Origin: Planktophila sp965267775
Lineage (GTDB): Bacteria; Actinomycetota; Actinomycetes; Nanopelagicales; Nanopelagicaceae
Assembly: GCA_965267775.1 (NCBI GenBank)
Contig: OZ254140.1
Location: 1,116,001-1,180,000, forward strand
DNA: 64,000 nt
Reading direction: 5' to 3'
Translations under genes and position numbers: made by a program
The notes under the pieces: generated by a model
What the model saw: only the letters and a program-made list of their open reading frames with translations
The model's database searches: none
What the model was told of the DNA's origin: nothing
Part shown: one piece after another, positions 26,088 to 35,023 of the stretch
Numbering within the stretch: position 1 is the stretch's first letter
How the letters are laid out: every line of letters begins with the position of its first letter

Positions 26088-27373
26088 CCTTCAATCCTTT
26101 CAAGGATTAATGGAAGGCGATTGACCGTTCCATTTTCAACAATCGATACAGCGCCTTCGAGAATTTCAAGTGCGCGTTCAAAACGTGGAGCTTCATCTGT
26201 GTGAAGTGTGAAGAGCGGTGCACCTGCCTCAATGTAATCACCAGGCTTTGCATGCATCTCGATTCCGGCACCTGCCTGAACCTTCTCGCCCTGCTTTGAG
26301 CGCCCTGCACCAAGCCGCCATGCAGATACGCCGACCTTCATCGCATCCATTGTGGTGATGATTCCGCTATTGGCCGCCTTCACAATATGTTGTTCGCGAG
26401 CAACTGGAAGAGCTGCATCAGGATCTCCACCCTGCGCTGCAACCATGCGGCGCCAATGATCCATTGCGCTTCCATCTTTCAGCGCATCTGCTGGATCTTT
26501 TCCAACGATTCCTGCAGCATCAATCATTTCGCGTGCAAGCAATATGGTGAGCTCGACAACATCTGCCGGTCCCCCGCCTGCAAGTACCTCAACAGATTCA
26601 CGGACTTCGAGAGCATTTCCTGCTGTAAGTCCAAGTGGCACATCCATTGCTGTGACGAGTGCGCGCATCTTCAGGCCTGCATCGACGCCAAGTTGAACCA
26701 TTGTGCGAGCTAGTTCTGATGCCTTCTTTGGATCTGACATAAATGCGCCAGAGCCTGTCTTCACATCGAGAACGAGAGCAGATGTGCCTTCAGCAATCTT
26801 CTTGCTCATAATCGAGGATGCAATAAGTGGAATTGCTTCAACTGTTGCAGTCACATCACGAAGTGCGTAGAGCTTCTTATCTGCAGGAGCAAGACCTGCA
26901 CCTGCTGCACAGATAACCGCGCCGGTATCTTTGAGAACTTGAAGCATTTCTTCATTTGAAAGGGATGCGCGCCAACCTGGGATTGACTCCATCTTGTCTA
27001 GAGTGCCACCGGTATGTCCGAGTCCACGACCAGAAAGTTGAGGAACAGCTCCACCACATGCTGCCACGAGTGGTGCCAAAGGAAGAGTGATCTTGTCTCC
27101 AACTCCACCAGTGGAGTGCTTATCAGAGGTCTTGCGATCGAGGGCAGACCAATCCATTCGCTCGCCAGTATTGATCATCGCAGTGGTCCAACGAGAAATT
27201 TCGCGAGGGTTCATTCCATTGAGCAAGATCGCCATGGCAAGAGCTGACATCTGCTCATCTGCAACAACGCCGCGTGTATATGCATCGATGACCCAATCAA
27301 TTTGAGGATCGGTGAGTTCGTGCTTATCGCGCTTTGCTGCAATTACTTCTACAGCTGCAAATGGTTCAATCAT
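26084..27373 (-). CDS. deoA: Thymidine/pyrimidine nucleoside phosphorylase
   Basis: 429 residues. The family signature SGRGLGHTGGTLDKMESIPG is complete, preceded by the phosphate-binding DKHSTGGVGDK and followed by KTGSGAFM. The C-terminal barrel-sandwich domain is present. It phosphorolyses thymidine and/or (deoxy)uridine. Its ATG overlaps the cdd stop (ATGA), so uridine made by Cdd can be passed on by a coordinately produced enzyme. Confidence 0.94.
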   Translation of the reverse strand: MIEPFAAVEVIAAKRDKHELTDPQIDWVIDAYTRGVVADEQMSALAMAILLNGMNPREISRWTTAMINTGERMDWSALDRKTSDKHSTGGVGDKITLPLAPLVAACGGAVPQLSGRGLGHTGGTLDKMESIPGWRASLSNEEMLQVLKDTGAVICAAGAGLAPADKKLYALRDVTATVEAIPLIASSIMSKKIAEGTSALVLDVKTGSGAFMSDPKKASELARTMVQLGVDAGLKMRALVTAMDVPLGLTAGNALEVRESVEVLAGGGPADVVELTILLAREMIDAAGIVGKDPADALKDGSAMDHWRRMVAAQGGDPDAALPVAREQHIVKAANSGIITTMDAMKVGVSAWRLGAGRSKQGEKVQAGAGIEMHAKPGDYIEAGAPLFTLHTDEAPRFERALEILEGAVSIVENGTVNRLPLILERIEG

Positions 27374-27768
27374 GACAATCGGGTCTCGATTTCTTCAGGC
27401 CCAAAAGCCCAAGGTAGTAAATCATTAAGTGTCTTAACGCCTTCATCAGTCATCATCTGAAGCTTTGATCCACCATGCTCTTGTAAGAGTTGGCGACAAC
27501 GGCCACATGGCATCAGAGCATTTCCAGCAATATCGACACATGCAAATGCAACGAGACGTCCGCCACCAGATGCAATCAGTGAAGAGACCAATCCACACTC
27601 TGCACAGAGTGTGAGGCCGTAACTTGCATTCTCAACATTGCATCCGGTGATGATGCGACCATCATCAACGAGTGCGGCAACTCCGACCGGGAACTTTGAG
27701 TAAGGCGCATATGCCTTCTTCATCGCACCCAGCGCTTCATCGCGCAAGAGCTGCCAATTGATCTCCAT
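27370..27768 (-). CDS. cdd: Cytidine deaminase
   Basis: 132 residues, the size of the homotetrameric class. Zinc ligands are in TLCAECGLV (with catalytic glutamate) and PCGRCRQLL; NVENASYGLT binds the nucleoside. It converts (deoxy)cytidine to (deoxy)uridine. The start overlaps the stop of the upstream permease gene by one base. Confidence 0.95.
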   Translation of the reverse strand: MEINWQLLRDEALGAMKKAYAPYSKFPVGVAALVDDGRIITGCNVENASYGLTLCAECGLVSSLIASGGGRLVAFACVDIAGNALMPCGRCRQLLQEHGGSKLQMMTDEGVKTLNDLLPWAFGPEEIETRLS

Positions 27769-29045
27769 TAGTGGGAACCGCCTCCACGCTTATAGGAGAT
27801 TCCATCTGCAGCCGGCGCCCTGACTTTTCCTACAAAGCCTGAGACAGCGATGATCGTTGCAATATAAGGAGCCATCAACATAAATTCAGATGGGATAGGC
27901 GTTCCGGTGATGGTGAGCAAGCCTTGCAAGTTATCGGCAAATCCGAAGATCAGCGCTGCCGCAACTGCGCCAAGTGGACTCCAACGACCGAAGATCAAGG
28001 CAGCGAGTGCAATAAAGCCCTTACCTGCTGTCATCTCTTTGCTAAATGAACCGACTGCGCCCAATGTGAAGAATGCGCCGCCAAGGCCTGCAACGGCTCC
28101 TGCGATGATGACATTCTTAAATCGAATCTTATTTACATCGATACCAACTGATTCAGCAGCTGTTGGGTGTTCTCCGACAGCACGTGTGCGGAGTCCCCAC
28201 TTGCTCTTAAAGAGAGCGATATGGATTACCGCAACGACTACATACATCATGTAGACGATGATGCTCTGGCTAAAGAAGATTGGTCCGAGCACAGGAATCT
28301 TTGAGAGGAGCGGAATCTCAATCGGCGTAAATGCAATCGCTGAGTTCCAAGTTGATTGGTATGGGATAAGCAACTTCTTGTAGAGGAAGTTAGTTAAACC
28401 AATCACGAGAACGTTGAGAACGAATCCAAGTACAACCTGATCGATTCCATACTTAATAGCAAAGATTGCGAGGAGCAAAGAGATGAGCGCTCCTGCAACT
28501 GGTGCAAATGCAAGGCCAAGCCAGTTGTTATGGAAGAGAGATGCGAGTACTCCTGATGCAAATGCACCTGCAAGGAGCTGTCCTTCAATAGCAATATTGA
28601 TAACGCCAGAACGCTCCGAGAGAACACCAGCCATTGCGCCAAAGATCAAAGGCACTGAGAGAAGGAGTGCGCCTTGAAGGAGACCTGTAAATGGAATGAA
28701 CTTTCCTGCTGCAGCCCAGCTGAGGAATGACATCAAGAACGATGCGCCGAAGATTCCGCTTGCGAGTCGAATTGTCTTGCGCGCTCTAAATTGAAGCGCG
28801 GCAAGTGTTACAGCTGCAAGGCTGATGAGTGAGAAGACCAGTGATCCAGTCTTTGAATTGAGAATCCACTCTTTGAGGAGAACCCACTCGTTACCAAGAA
28901 CAAAGCTGTAGGTAACTGGTTGGCCTTCCTTAGGAAGGATTGCAAAGACGATAAGTGCAAAGAGGCCGAGTCCACCCATCGTGATAATTCCACGGCGGCG
29001 TCGACGCTCTGGCGCTGAGAGTGTAAGAACTTCTTGGGTAGTCAT
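27768..29045 (-). CDS. Nucleoside ABC transporter permease, second subunit (NupQ-like)
   Basis: 425 residues from the ATG at 29045, which overlaps the upstream stop (TAATG). About ten membrane helices. FGAMAGVLSERSGVINIAIEGQLL is the BPD_transp_2 motif found in BMP-type nucleoside importers, and RAVGEHPTAAESVGIDVNKI is the EAA-like coupling loop. With the second permease and the ATPase it forms the membrane part of the importer fed by the BMP protein. Confidence 0.92.
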   Translation of the reverse strand: MTTQEVLTLSAPERRRRRGIITMGGLGLFALIVFAILPKEGQPVTYSFVLGNEWVLLKEWILNSKTGSLVFSLISLAAVTLAALQFRARKTIRLASGIFGASFLMSFLSWAAAGKFIPFTGLLQGALLLSVPLIFGAMAGVLSERSGVINIAIEGQLLAGAFASGVLASLFHNNWLGLAFAPVAGALISLLLAIFAIKYGIDQVVLGFVLNVLVIGLTNFLYKKLLIPYQSTWNSAIAFTPIEIPLLSKIPVLGPIFFSQSIIVYMMYVVVAVIHIALFKSKWGLRTRAVGEHPTAAESVGIDVNKIRFKNVIIAGAVAGLGGAFFTLGAVGSFSKEMTAGKGFIALAALIFGRWSPLGAVAAALIFGFADNLQGLLTITGTPIPSEFMLMAPYIATIIAVSGFVGKVRAPAADGISYKRGGGSH

Positions 29046-30199
29046 TAGCCGTTCCATCCCTTCGAAGCGACCGCTTGGCCAGCATCAACGTTCTTCAACC
29101 TAAAGATTGCCTTGATGAGCGCAGGCGCTGCGATAAAGAGAACAACGAGCGCCTGAATAACAAGTACGAGATCGAGTGGAGTTTCAGTACTTGCCTGCAT
29201 CGTCAGCCCACCTGCACGAAGTGCTCCGAAGAGCAACGCTGCAAAGACTGTTCCGATTGGAGTTCCGCGACCGAGTAGAGCAACGGTGATTGCATCGAAT
29301 CCAAAGCTTCCACCAACGCCAGCTGTCATTGCTGGCTCTGATCCGAGAATCTGAACTGCGCCACCTAGACCGGCGAGTGCTCCAGCGATAAACATGACTG
29401 TTGTTGTTGAGCGACCAACCGAGATACCCGCTGTGCGAGATGCTGATGCATTTGCACCAACTGCACGGAATTTAAATCCCCATGTGCTGCGGTTGAGAAG
29501 CCACCAGACTGCACCGGCTCCGAGGAGGGCAATGATGAATCCGAGGTTTGCGCGAAGTTCGCTGCCAAAGAGATGCGGCAGACGCGCAGTTGTATGTACC
29601 TCAGGTGCCAATGGATCTTGGCGACCAGGGCGAAGGAAAGCCGTTGTGCTGAGTAACCAGAGTAAGAAATATCCCGCTACATAGTTAAGCATGATGGTGA
29701 CGATTACTTCGTGAGCACCAGTGCGCGCTTTGAGGAATCCAACAAAGCCACCGTAGAGGCCAGCGCAGACCATTGCTGCAGCAATTGCTGCAATGGCATG
29801 GATGACAACTGGCATTTCAAAGTGGAATCCAACATAGCTGGCACCAATTGCTCCAGCGATAAATTGACCTTGAGCACCGATGTTGAAGAGTCCAGCTTTA
29901 AATGCAAGAGCAACTGAGAGGCCAGTAAGGATCAGCGGTGAAGCTGCAACGAGCGTCTCTGAAAGTGGATAGAAACCATGAAGAAGTCCCGCATCGGTGA
30001 GCTGTGAATCAAAGATTGATCCGCGGAAGAGCGCCCAATATGCACCGCCGGCAGTGGAGAAAGCCTTAGCCAACATAGAGAGAGGTGATGACTTCAGTGC
30101 AAGCACCTTGGAGTCAGAGAATGCAACGAGAAGTCCGCTGACAAAGAGCGCCATCGCAAATGCGAGGAGCGGAAGGGTGAGTTTCTTTAAGAGTTTCAT
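29045..30199 (-). CDS. Nucleoside ABC transporter permease, first subunit (NupP-like)
   Basis: 384 residues. FKAGLFNIGAQGQFIAGAIG is the BPD_transp_2 signature and RAVGANASASRTAGISVGR the ATPase-coupling loop; about nine membrane helices. It overlaps the ATPase gene by four bases (ATGA). The pair of dissimilar permeases plus fused double ATPase is the standard layout of BMP-type nucleoside importers. Confidence 0.92.
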   Translation of the reverse strand: MKLLKKLTLPLLAFAMALFVSGLLVAFSDSKVLALKSSPLSMLAKAFSTAGGAYWALFRGSIFDSQLTDAGLLHGFYPLSETLVAASPLILTGLSVALAFKAGLFNIGAQGQFIAGAIGASYVGFHFEMPVVIHAIAAIAAAMVCAGLYGGFVGFLKARTGAHEVIVTIMLNYVAGYFLLWLLSTTAFLRPGRQDPLAPEVHTTARLPHLFGSELRANLGFIIALLGAGAVWWLLNRSTWGFKFRAVGANASASRTAGISVGRSTTTVMFIAGALAGLGGAVQILGSEPAMTAGVGGSFGFDAITVALLGRGTPIGTVFAALLFGALRAGGLTMQASTETPLDLVLVIQALVVLFIAAPALIKAIFRLKNVDAGQAVASKGWNG

Positions 30200-31695
30200 T
30201 TCTTCACACCTGCCATTAATAGACCTAACTCTTCGCGAGAGGTATTTGCTGGAACGATTGCAATAAATTCACCACGGTACATAACTGCAATTCGGTCTGC
30301 AAGTGCGTAAACCTCATCGAGCTCTGTACTAAAGAGGAGCACTCCCCGACCTGAATCGCGTTCGGCGATGATGCGCTCGTGTACGAATTCAATAGAACCG
30401 ACATCTAGTCCACGCGTTGGTTGTGATGCAACGACGAGTTTTACCGGACGTGAGAGTTCACGGGCAAGGACAACTTTCTGCTTATTTCCACCAGAGAGCG
30501 ATGAGGCAGAATCCTTTGCAGATTGGGTGCGGATATCGAATTCCACGACGCGCTTTGATGCATTCTCTGCAACTGCGCTCTGAGAAATCACTGGACCCTT
30601 TGCAAAAGGTGGAAGATCGTGGAGATCAAGGATGAGGTTCTCTTCGATACTAAAGGAGGAGATAAGTCCATCTTCTTCTCGTGACTCTGGAACAAATGCG
30701 ATGCCCGCGTGGAGCGCTTCGCGCACCTTGCCCTTATGAATCTCATGGCCATCGAGTGAGATGCTGCCGTCAACATGTTCTTGAAGACCTACAACTGCCT
30801 CGGCTAGCTCGGATTGACCATTTCCTTGAACGCCGGCGACGGCGAGAACTTCGCCTGCGCGAAGCTCAAATGAGACATCCTTAACAAGTGTGCGACCTGT
30901 GTGATCATGAATGCTGAGGTGATCCACTTTAAGAAGAACATCGCCCAACTTTGGAGCTGCCTTATTCACATCGAGTGAGACTGGGCGGCCGACCATCAAT
31001 GATGCGAGCTCTTCTTGGCTTGCAGTCGGTGAAGCGGTACCAACGACTGCGCCTCGACGAATAATTGTGATCTTATCTGCAGCTTCACGTACTTCACGGA
31101 GCTTGTGGGTGATGAAGACTATTGCAGTTCCTTGATCGCGAAGCTTCTTCATATTGCGAAGGAGTTCATCGGTCTCTTGCGGAGTCAGCACCGCAGTTGG
31201 CTCATCAAGGATGAGCACCTTTGCATCATAGATAAGTGCGCGGATAATTTCGACGCGCTGCTGAATTCCGACAGGCAAATCTTCAACGAGAGCATCTGGA
31301 TCAACATCAAAGTTGAACTCAGCTGATACGCGCTTAATCTCGGCGCGAGCGGTCTCAAGATCAAGGAAACCCGGACCCTTTACCTTTTCATGGCCAAGGA
31401 CGATGTTCTCTGCAACAGTAAATACCGGAATAAGCATGAAGTGCTGATGCACCATGCCGATACCTGCAGCGAGTGCATCGAGAGGTGAATCAATTGTGAT
31501 CTCTCTTCCATCTACCCAGATAGAACCTTCATCGGGAGAGAGGAGGCCGTAGACGATATTCATCAAGGTGGACTTACCAGCGCCATTTTCTCCAAGGATT
31601 GCATGAATCTCACCGGATTCAACTTTGAGATTAATAGAGTCGTTTGCTGTAAGTGCACCAAAGCGCTTTGTGATGCCACGCAATTCAAGGGACAT
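30196..31695 (-). CDS. Nucleoside ABC transporter ATPase, double domain (NupO-like)
   Basis: 499 residues with two ABC domains. The first has Walker A GENGAGKSTLMN, signature LPVGIQQRVEIIRALI and Walker B VLILDEPTAV. The second has a degenerate Walker A region (GVQGNGQSELAEAV) and signature SLSGGNKQKVVLARELSR. This pattern is shared with RbsA/MglA and BMP-type importers. The start codon is an ATG at 31695; the hairpin at 31737-31767 separates it from the binding protein gene. Confidence 0.93.
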   Translation of the reverse strand: MSLELRGITKRFGALTANDSINLKVESGEIHAILGENGAGKSTLMNIVYGLLSPDEGSIWVDGREITIDSPLDALAAGIGMVHQHFMLIPVFTVAENIVLGHEKVKGPGFLDLETARAEIKRVSAEFNFDVDPDALVEDLPVGIQQRVEIIRALIYDAKVLILDEPTAVLTPQETDELLRNMKKLRDQGTAIVFITHKLREVREAADKITIIRRGAVVGTASPTASQEELASLMVGRPVSLDVNKAAPKLGDVLLKVDHLSIHDHTGRTLVKDVSFELRAGEVLAVAGVQGNGQSELAEAVVGLQEHVDGSISLDGHEIHKGKVREALHAGIAFVPESREEDGLISSFSIEENLILDLHDLPPFAKGPVISQSAVAENASKRVVEFDIRTQSAKDSASSLSGGNKQKVVLARELSRPVKLVVASQPTRGLDVGSIEFVHERIIAERDSGRGVLLFSTELDEVYALADRIAVMYRGEFIAIVPANTSREELGLLMAGVKK

Positions 31696-31736
31696 GTGTG
31701 CAAATCTACTGGTTGTCTAGCTTTAATACAAAGCAA

Positions 31737-31778
31737 AACGGGGCCGGCGATTTTCGCCGACCCCGTTCTAATAGAACG
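31737..31778 (-). terminator. Intra-operon hairpin after the BMP gene, possible attenuator
   Basis: AACGGGG (31737-31743) pairs with CCCCGTT (31761-31767), extended by an inner CGGCG/CGCCG stem around an A/T loop. Read on minus it is followed by TTTTGCTTTG. CGTTCT (31764-31769) and AGAACG (31773-31778) form a second small stem that shares bases with the first, so the two are mutually exclusive. It lies 13 bases past the BMP gene stop. It probably lets the binding protein be made in excess over the transporter. Confidence 0.7.
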
Positions 31779-31790
31779 ATTAACAGTTAA

Positions 31791-32852
31791 TTACTTAACT
31801 GAAACCTTTCCGTTTGCAATAGCTGTACCAAGCTTTGTTACTTCGCCACGAAGAGCTGAAGGAACAACGCGGATGAGATCGTGGTAAGCAGCGAGCTTTG
31901 TTCCACCATTCTTGAGGTTACCGTTGTAACCTGTTGATGAGAACTTGCCAGCAGCTGTATCAGCGATAACAGACTGAACTGAGATGTCGACACCCTTAAC
32001 AACTGATGTTAGGAGTACTGACTTGTACTGTGGAGCTGCAACGAATCCATCTGAGTCAACCCAGATAACAACTGACTTCTTAGAAGCAATTGAGTTACCT
32101 GCTGTTGCTCCACCAAGACCACCAGCAACTGGGAAGATTACATCTGCACCCTGCTGCTCGAAGTTCTTAGAGATCTGGAGTGCCTTAGCTGAATCTGAGA
32201 AGCCACCAACGAATGTTCCGTCAGCCTTCTTTGTATCCCAACCAAGAACTGTTACAGACTTCTTCTTTACTGTGTTGTAGTAAGCAACACCCTTTGCGAA
32301 GCCGTCCATGAAGATTGTGACAGGTGGAATGTTGAGTCCGCCGTATGTTGCGACCTTACCGGTCTTTGATACGCCAGCTGCAAGGTAACCAGCCTGGAAT
32401 GCAGACTCGTTTGTTGAGAACTGAAGTGGCTTGAGGTTTGAGAACTTCTTACCTGGGTAGACAGATCCGTCTGCGCCATGGTCTTCACCATCTTGGTCCA
32501 CGATTGCGAACTTCACTGATGGGTTTGCCTTAGCAGCAGCAACGATTGCGCCGTTGATAAGGAAGCCAACGCCTACGATGATGTCGCACTTCTCATCAAC
32601 AAGCTTCTTGATGTTTGGTGCGTAGTCAGCATCTGAAGTCGCTGCAAGGTACTTAACAGTGATTGACGAGTTCTTCTTAGCAGCTGCCTGTGCGCCTGCC
32701 CAAGCTGAAGCGTTAAATGACTTGTCGTCAACGCCGCCTGTATCGAGTGCAAGGCATGCCTTTGTTGCGTTTGCAGCGGTTGCAGCAGGTGCTACACCGA
32801 ATGCAAGAGTTGCAGCTGCGAGAACTGCAACAAACTTGATTGTCTTCTTCAA
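31791..32852 (-). CDS. BMP-family nucleoside-binding protein (importer)
   Basis: 353 residues from a TTG at 32852, chosen because GGAGGAAACC precedes it with ideal spacing; the ATG at 32864 contains that Shine-Dalgarno. MKKTIKFVAVLAAATLAFG is a signal peptide ending near ATAAN. The mature part has DTGGVDDKSFNASAWAG (the BmpA/PnrA nucleoside site), CDIIVGVGF and GGLNIPPVTIFMDGF. No lipobox cysteine is present at the cleavage region, unusual for a Gram-positive binding protein. It heads the importer/salvage operon. Confidence 0.9.
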   Translation of the reverse strand: MKKTIKFVAVLAAATLAFGVAPAATAANATKACLALDTGGVDDKSFNASAWAGAQAAAKKNSSITVKYLAATSDADYAPNIKKLVDEKCDIIVGVGFLINGAIVAAAKANPSVKFAIVDQDGEDHGADGSVYPGKKFSNLKPLQFSTNESAFQAGYLAAGVSKTGKVATYGGLNIPPVTIFMDGFAKGVAYYNTVKKKSVTVLGWDTKKADGTFVGGFSDSAKALQISKNFEQQGADVIFPVAGGLGGATAGNSIASKKSVVIWVDSDGFVAAPQYKSVLLTSVVKGVDISVQSVIADTAAGKFSSTGYNGNLKNGGTKLAAYHDLIRVVPSALRGEVTKLGTAIANGKVSVK

Positions 32853-32879
32853 GGTTTCCTCCAAGGAACTTGTGATTTG

Positions 32880-32892
32880 TAGGCTGAGCCTA
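32880..32892. promoter_or_regulatory. Inverted repeat upstream of BMP gene
   Basis: TAGGC-TGA-GCCTA, 27 bases upstream of the TTG start in the 150-base gap before the BMP gene. On minus its left half includes TAGGCT, a possible -10, so the repeat would overlap the transcription start and could be an operator for the nucleoside operon. The rest of the gap (32893-33001) is AT-rich and holds no gene. Confidence 0.4.
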
Positions 32893-33001
32893 TCTAGAGC
32901 CCCTGAAATTTCCTAAAAATAATGGTTAATTTGAGCGTGTGGTGTGTAACGATTGGGAAAACTCTCAACCACGACTTGAAGGAAAAGGGCCTTTTATCCC
33001 T

Positions 33002-34000
33002 TTAACCAGCGATTTTAGAGGCTACTGCAGCTGCCTTATTGATGGAGAGTGCGGCCGAGGTCAGGGTTGGAAGATAGGTAGTAAAGGTGATGCCGCCGCT
33101 GAGAACTGAGTAGCGATGGCCGTAAATACCTGCATTCGGATCTAGAACATCGAGATATTGCTTGCCAGATACCGCCTTCGCGATGACGTCATACATCGCC
33201 TTGTCTACATGTTTAACGACAGTTGCATAGAGATACTTCTTCGTTGATGCCGAAACGGTGAGGTACTGATCCGGTTCGACGGTAATGATTCCGACCTGCT
33301 TGTAACTCTTCTTCTTTGCATTGGCCGAGTTGCGAGAAACGATTGAGCTAAATATTTCAGAATCTGATCCAGGACGTGCAACAAAGATGACATCTGCCCC
33401 AGAGTCCATCGCCTGCTTTGTAGATGTTACTGAAGAACCATTGACGTATTTCACTTGTGAGGAGACTGGCTTCTTTGAGGCCAAGACTCCTGCAAGAAAT
33501 CCGTTTTGATAAATATCTGCTTGATTTGGATTGGCAACCATTGCGACCTTGCCGCTCTTTGTGGAAAGCGCGGCGCTAAATCCAGCAAGGAATGCGCCTT
33601 GAATGTCGGCAAAGATGAGCGAAGTTACATTGAGCGCATCGATAGATGCATCGTTGAGGATTGCAAATTGAGTATTAGGAAATTCAACTGCGAGGGCTTG
33701 AATAATGGGTGCATATCCCCCACCGACGACAATGATGGGGTTGCAATTCTTGGCGATGAGCGCACGAACTCGGCGATCTCGATCTGCCGACGATCCATCG
33801 GTAACAACTGGTTCGACTGAAAATGCAAACTCTTTCTGCGCCTTCTCAAGTCCAACGGCTGCAGCATCATTAAAGGAGCGGTCCCCGCGCCCTCCGATGT
33901 CATATGCGATTCCAATAGTCAGTGAAGAGGCATAACTAGGTGCAGCAATGAGCGATGAGAATAGAATCGCTATTCCAACGAGCGCTGCACGAAGCTTCAT
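33002..34000 (-). CDS. Second BMP-family substrate-binding protein
   Basis: 332 residues with signal peptide MKLRAALVGIAILFSSLIAA ending near SYASS and no lipobox. AYDIGGRGDRSFNDAAAVGL matches the BMP motif (D-D-K-S-F changed to R-G-D-R-S-F-N), followed by PIIVVGGGYAPIIQ and the GAFLAGFSAAL segment. It is diverged from the neighbouring BMP protein, so probably a paralogue with another specificity, using the same ABC transporter or a remote one. Its ATG overlaps the trpS stop by one base (TAATG), so it is in the trpS transcript, not the importer operon. Confidence 0.85.
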   Translation of the reverse strand: MKLRAALVGIAILFSSLIAAPSYASSLTIGIAYDIGGRGDRSFNDAAAVGLEKAQKEFAFSVEPVVTDGSSADRDRRVRALIAKNCNPIIVVGGGYAPIIQALAVEFPNTQFAILNDASIDALNVTSLIFADIQGAFLAGFSAALSTKSGKVAMVANPNQADIYQNGFLAGVLASKKPVSSQVKYVNGSSVTSTKQAMDSGADVIFVARPGSDSEIFSSIVSRNSANAKKKSYKQVGIITVEPDQYLTVSASTKKYLYATVVKHVDKAMYDVIAKAVSGKQYLDVLDPNAGIYGHRYSVLSGGITFTTYLPTLTSAALSINKAAAVASKIAG

Positions 34001-34998
34001 TACAGCACCAAGCCGAGGCTCTTATATGTGGCATCGAGAGTTGTCTGTGCAACTTCGCGCGCCTTCTCAGATCCCTGGTGGAGTATCTTCAAGAGATGAG
34101 ATTCATCTTCAAGTAACTCAAGAGCATGTGTTCGGATAGGGCGGAAGTACTCGACGACAACCTCTGCCACTGCAGATTTAAAATCGCCATAACCCTTGCC
34201 ATCAAATTCATTCTCGAGATCTGTAATCGACTTGCCAGAGAGCGCTGAGTGAATAGTTAACAGGTTACTAATACCTGGCTTTTCGGCCATATCAAATTTC
34301 ACTTCACGGCCAGCATCGGTTACTGCGCTCTTGAACTTCTTCATATTGACCTCGGGCGCATCGAGAATGTCGATGAGTCCAGAACCAGAACCAGATGACT
34401 TACTCATCTTCGCGGTTGGATCTTGGATGTCATAAATCTTCGCACCCTGCTTGAGGATGAAACCTTCTGGAACTTGGAAGGTCTGGCCGTAGCGAGAGTT
34501 GAAACGACCTGCGATATCGCGAGTGAGCTCGATATGTTGGCGCTGATCTTCTCCGACCGGAACAAGATGTGATTGGTAGAGCAAGATATCTGCAGCCATC
34601 AACATGGGATATGTAAAGAGCCCAACACGTGCTGCATCTGCGCCAGCCTTTGATGACTTATCTTTAAATTGCGTCATGCGGCTTGCTTCACCGAAGCCAG
34701 TCATGCACTCCATAATCCAACCCAATTGATTATGTTGTGGAACTTGAGATTGAACAAAGAGCGTTGATTTCTCTGGAGAGATTCCGAGGGCGAGCAGCTG
34801 GGCTGCCGACATCAGCGTGCGCTTACGCAAGAGAGCTGGGTCGGTCTCAACTGTTAAGGCATGTAGATCAACGATGCAGTAGAAAGCATCGTGGCCCTCT
34901 TGAAGCTCAACCCACTGCTTGACCGCACCGAGGTAATTGCCGAGGTGGAAGGAATCGCTCGTTGGCTGAATTCCTGAGAGGACGCGCTTCTTGCTCAT
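34000..34998 (-). CDS. trpS: Tryptophanyl-tRNA synthetase
   Basis: 332 residues, typical for bacterial TrpS. Class I motifs are visible: HLGN at 18-21 (HIGH-like) after SGIQPTSDSF, and KMSKS near residue 195 in PTAKMSKSSGSG. GEDQRQHIELTRDIAGRFN is the conserved tryptophan-site helix. It charges tRNA-Trp. The gap to the upstream CorC-like gene is 25 bases. Confidence 0.96.
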   Translation of the reverse strand: MSKKRVLSGIQPTSDSFHLGNYLGAVKQWVELQEGHDAFYCIVDLHALTVETDPALLRKRTLMSAAQLLALGISPEKSTLFVQSQVPQHNQLGWIMECMTGFGEASRMTQFKDKSSKAGADAARVGLFTYPMLMAADILLYQSHLVPVGEDQRQHIELTRDIAGRFNSRYGQTFQVPEGFILKQGAKIYDIQDPTAKMSKSSGSGSGLIDILDAPEVNMKKFKSAVTDAGREVKFDMAEKPGISNLLTIHSALSGKSITDLENEFDGKGYGDFKSAVAEVVVEYFRPIRTHALELLEDESHLLKILHQGSEKAREVAQTTLDATYKSLGLVL

Positions 34999-35023
34999 GG
35001 CTGCATTCTCGCACGCAATATCG

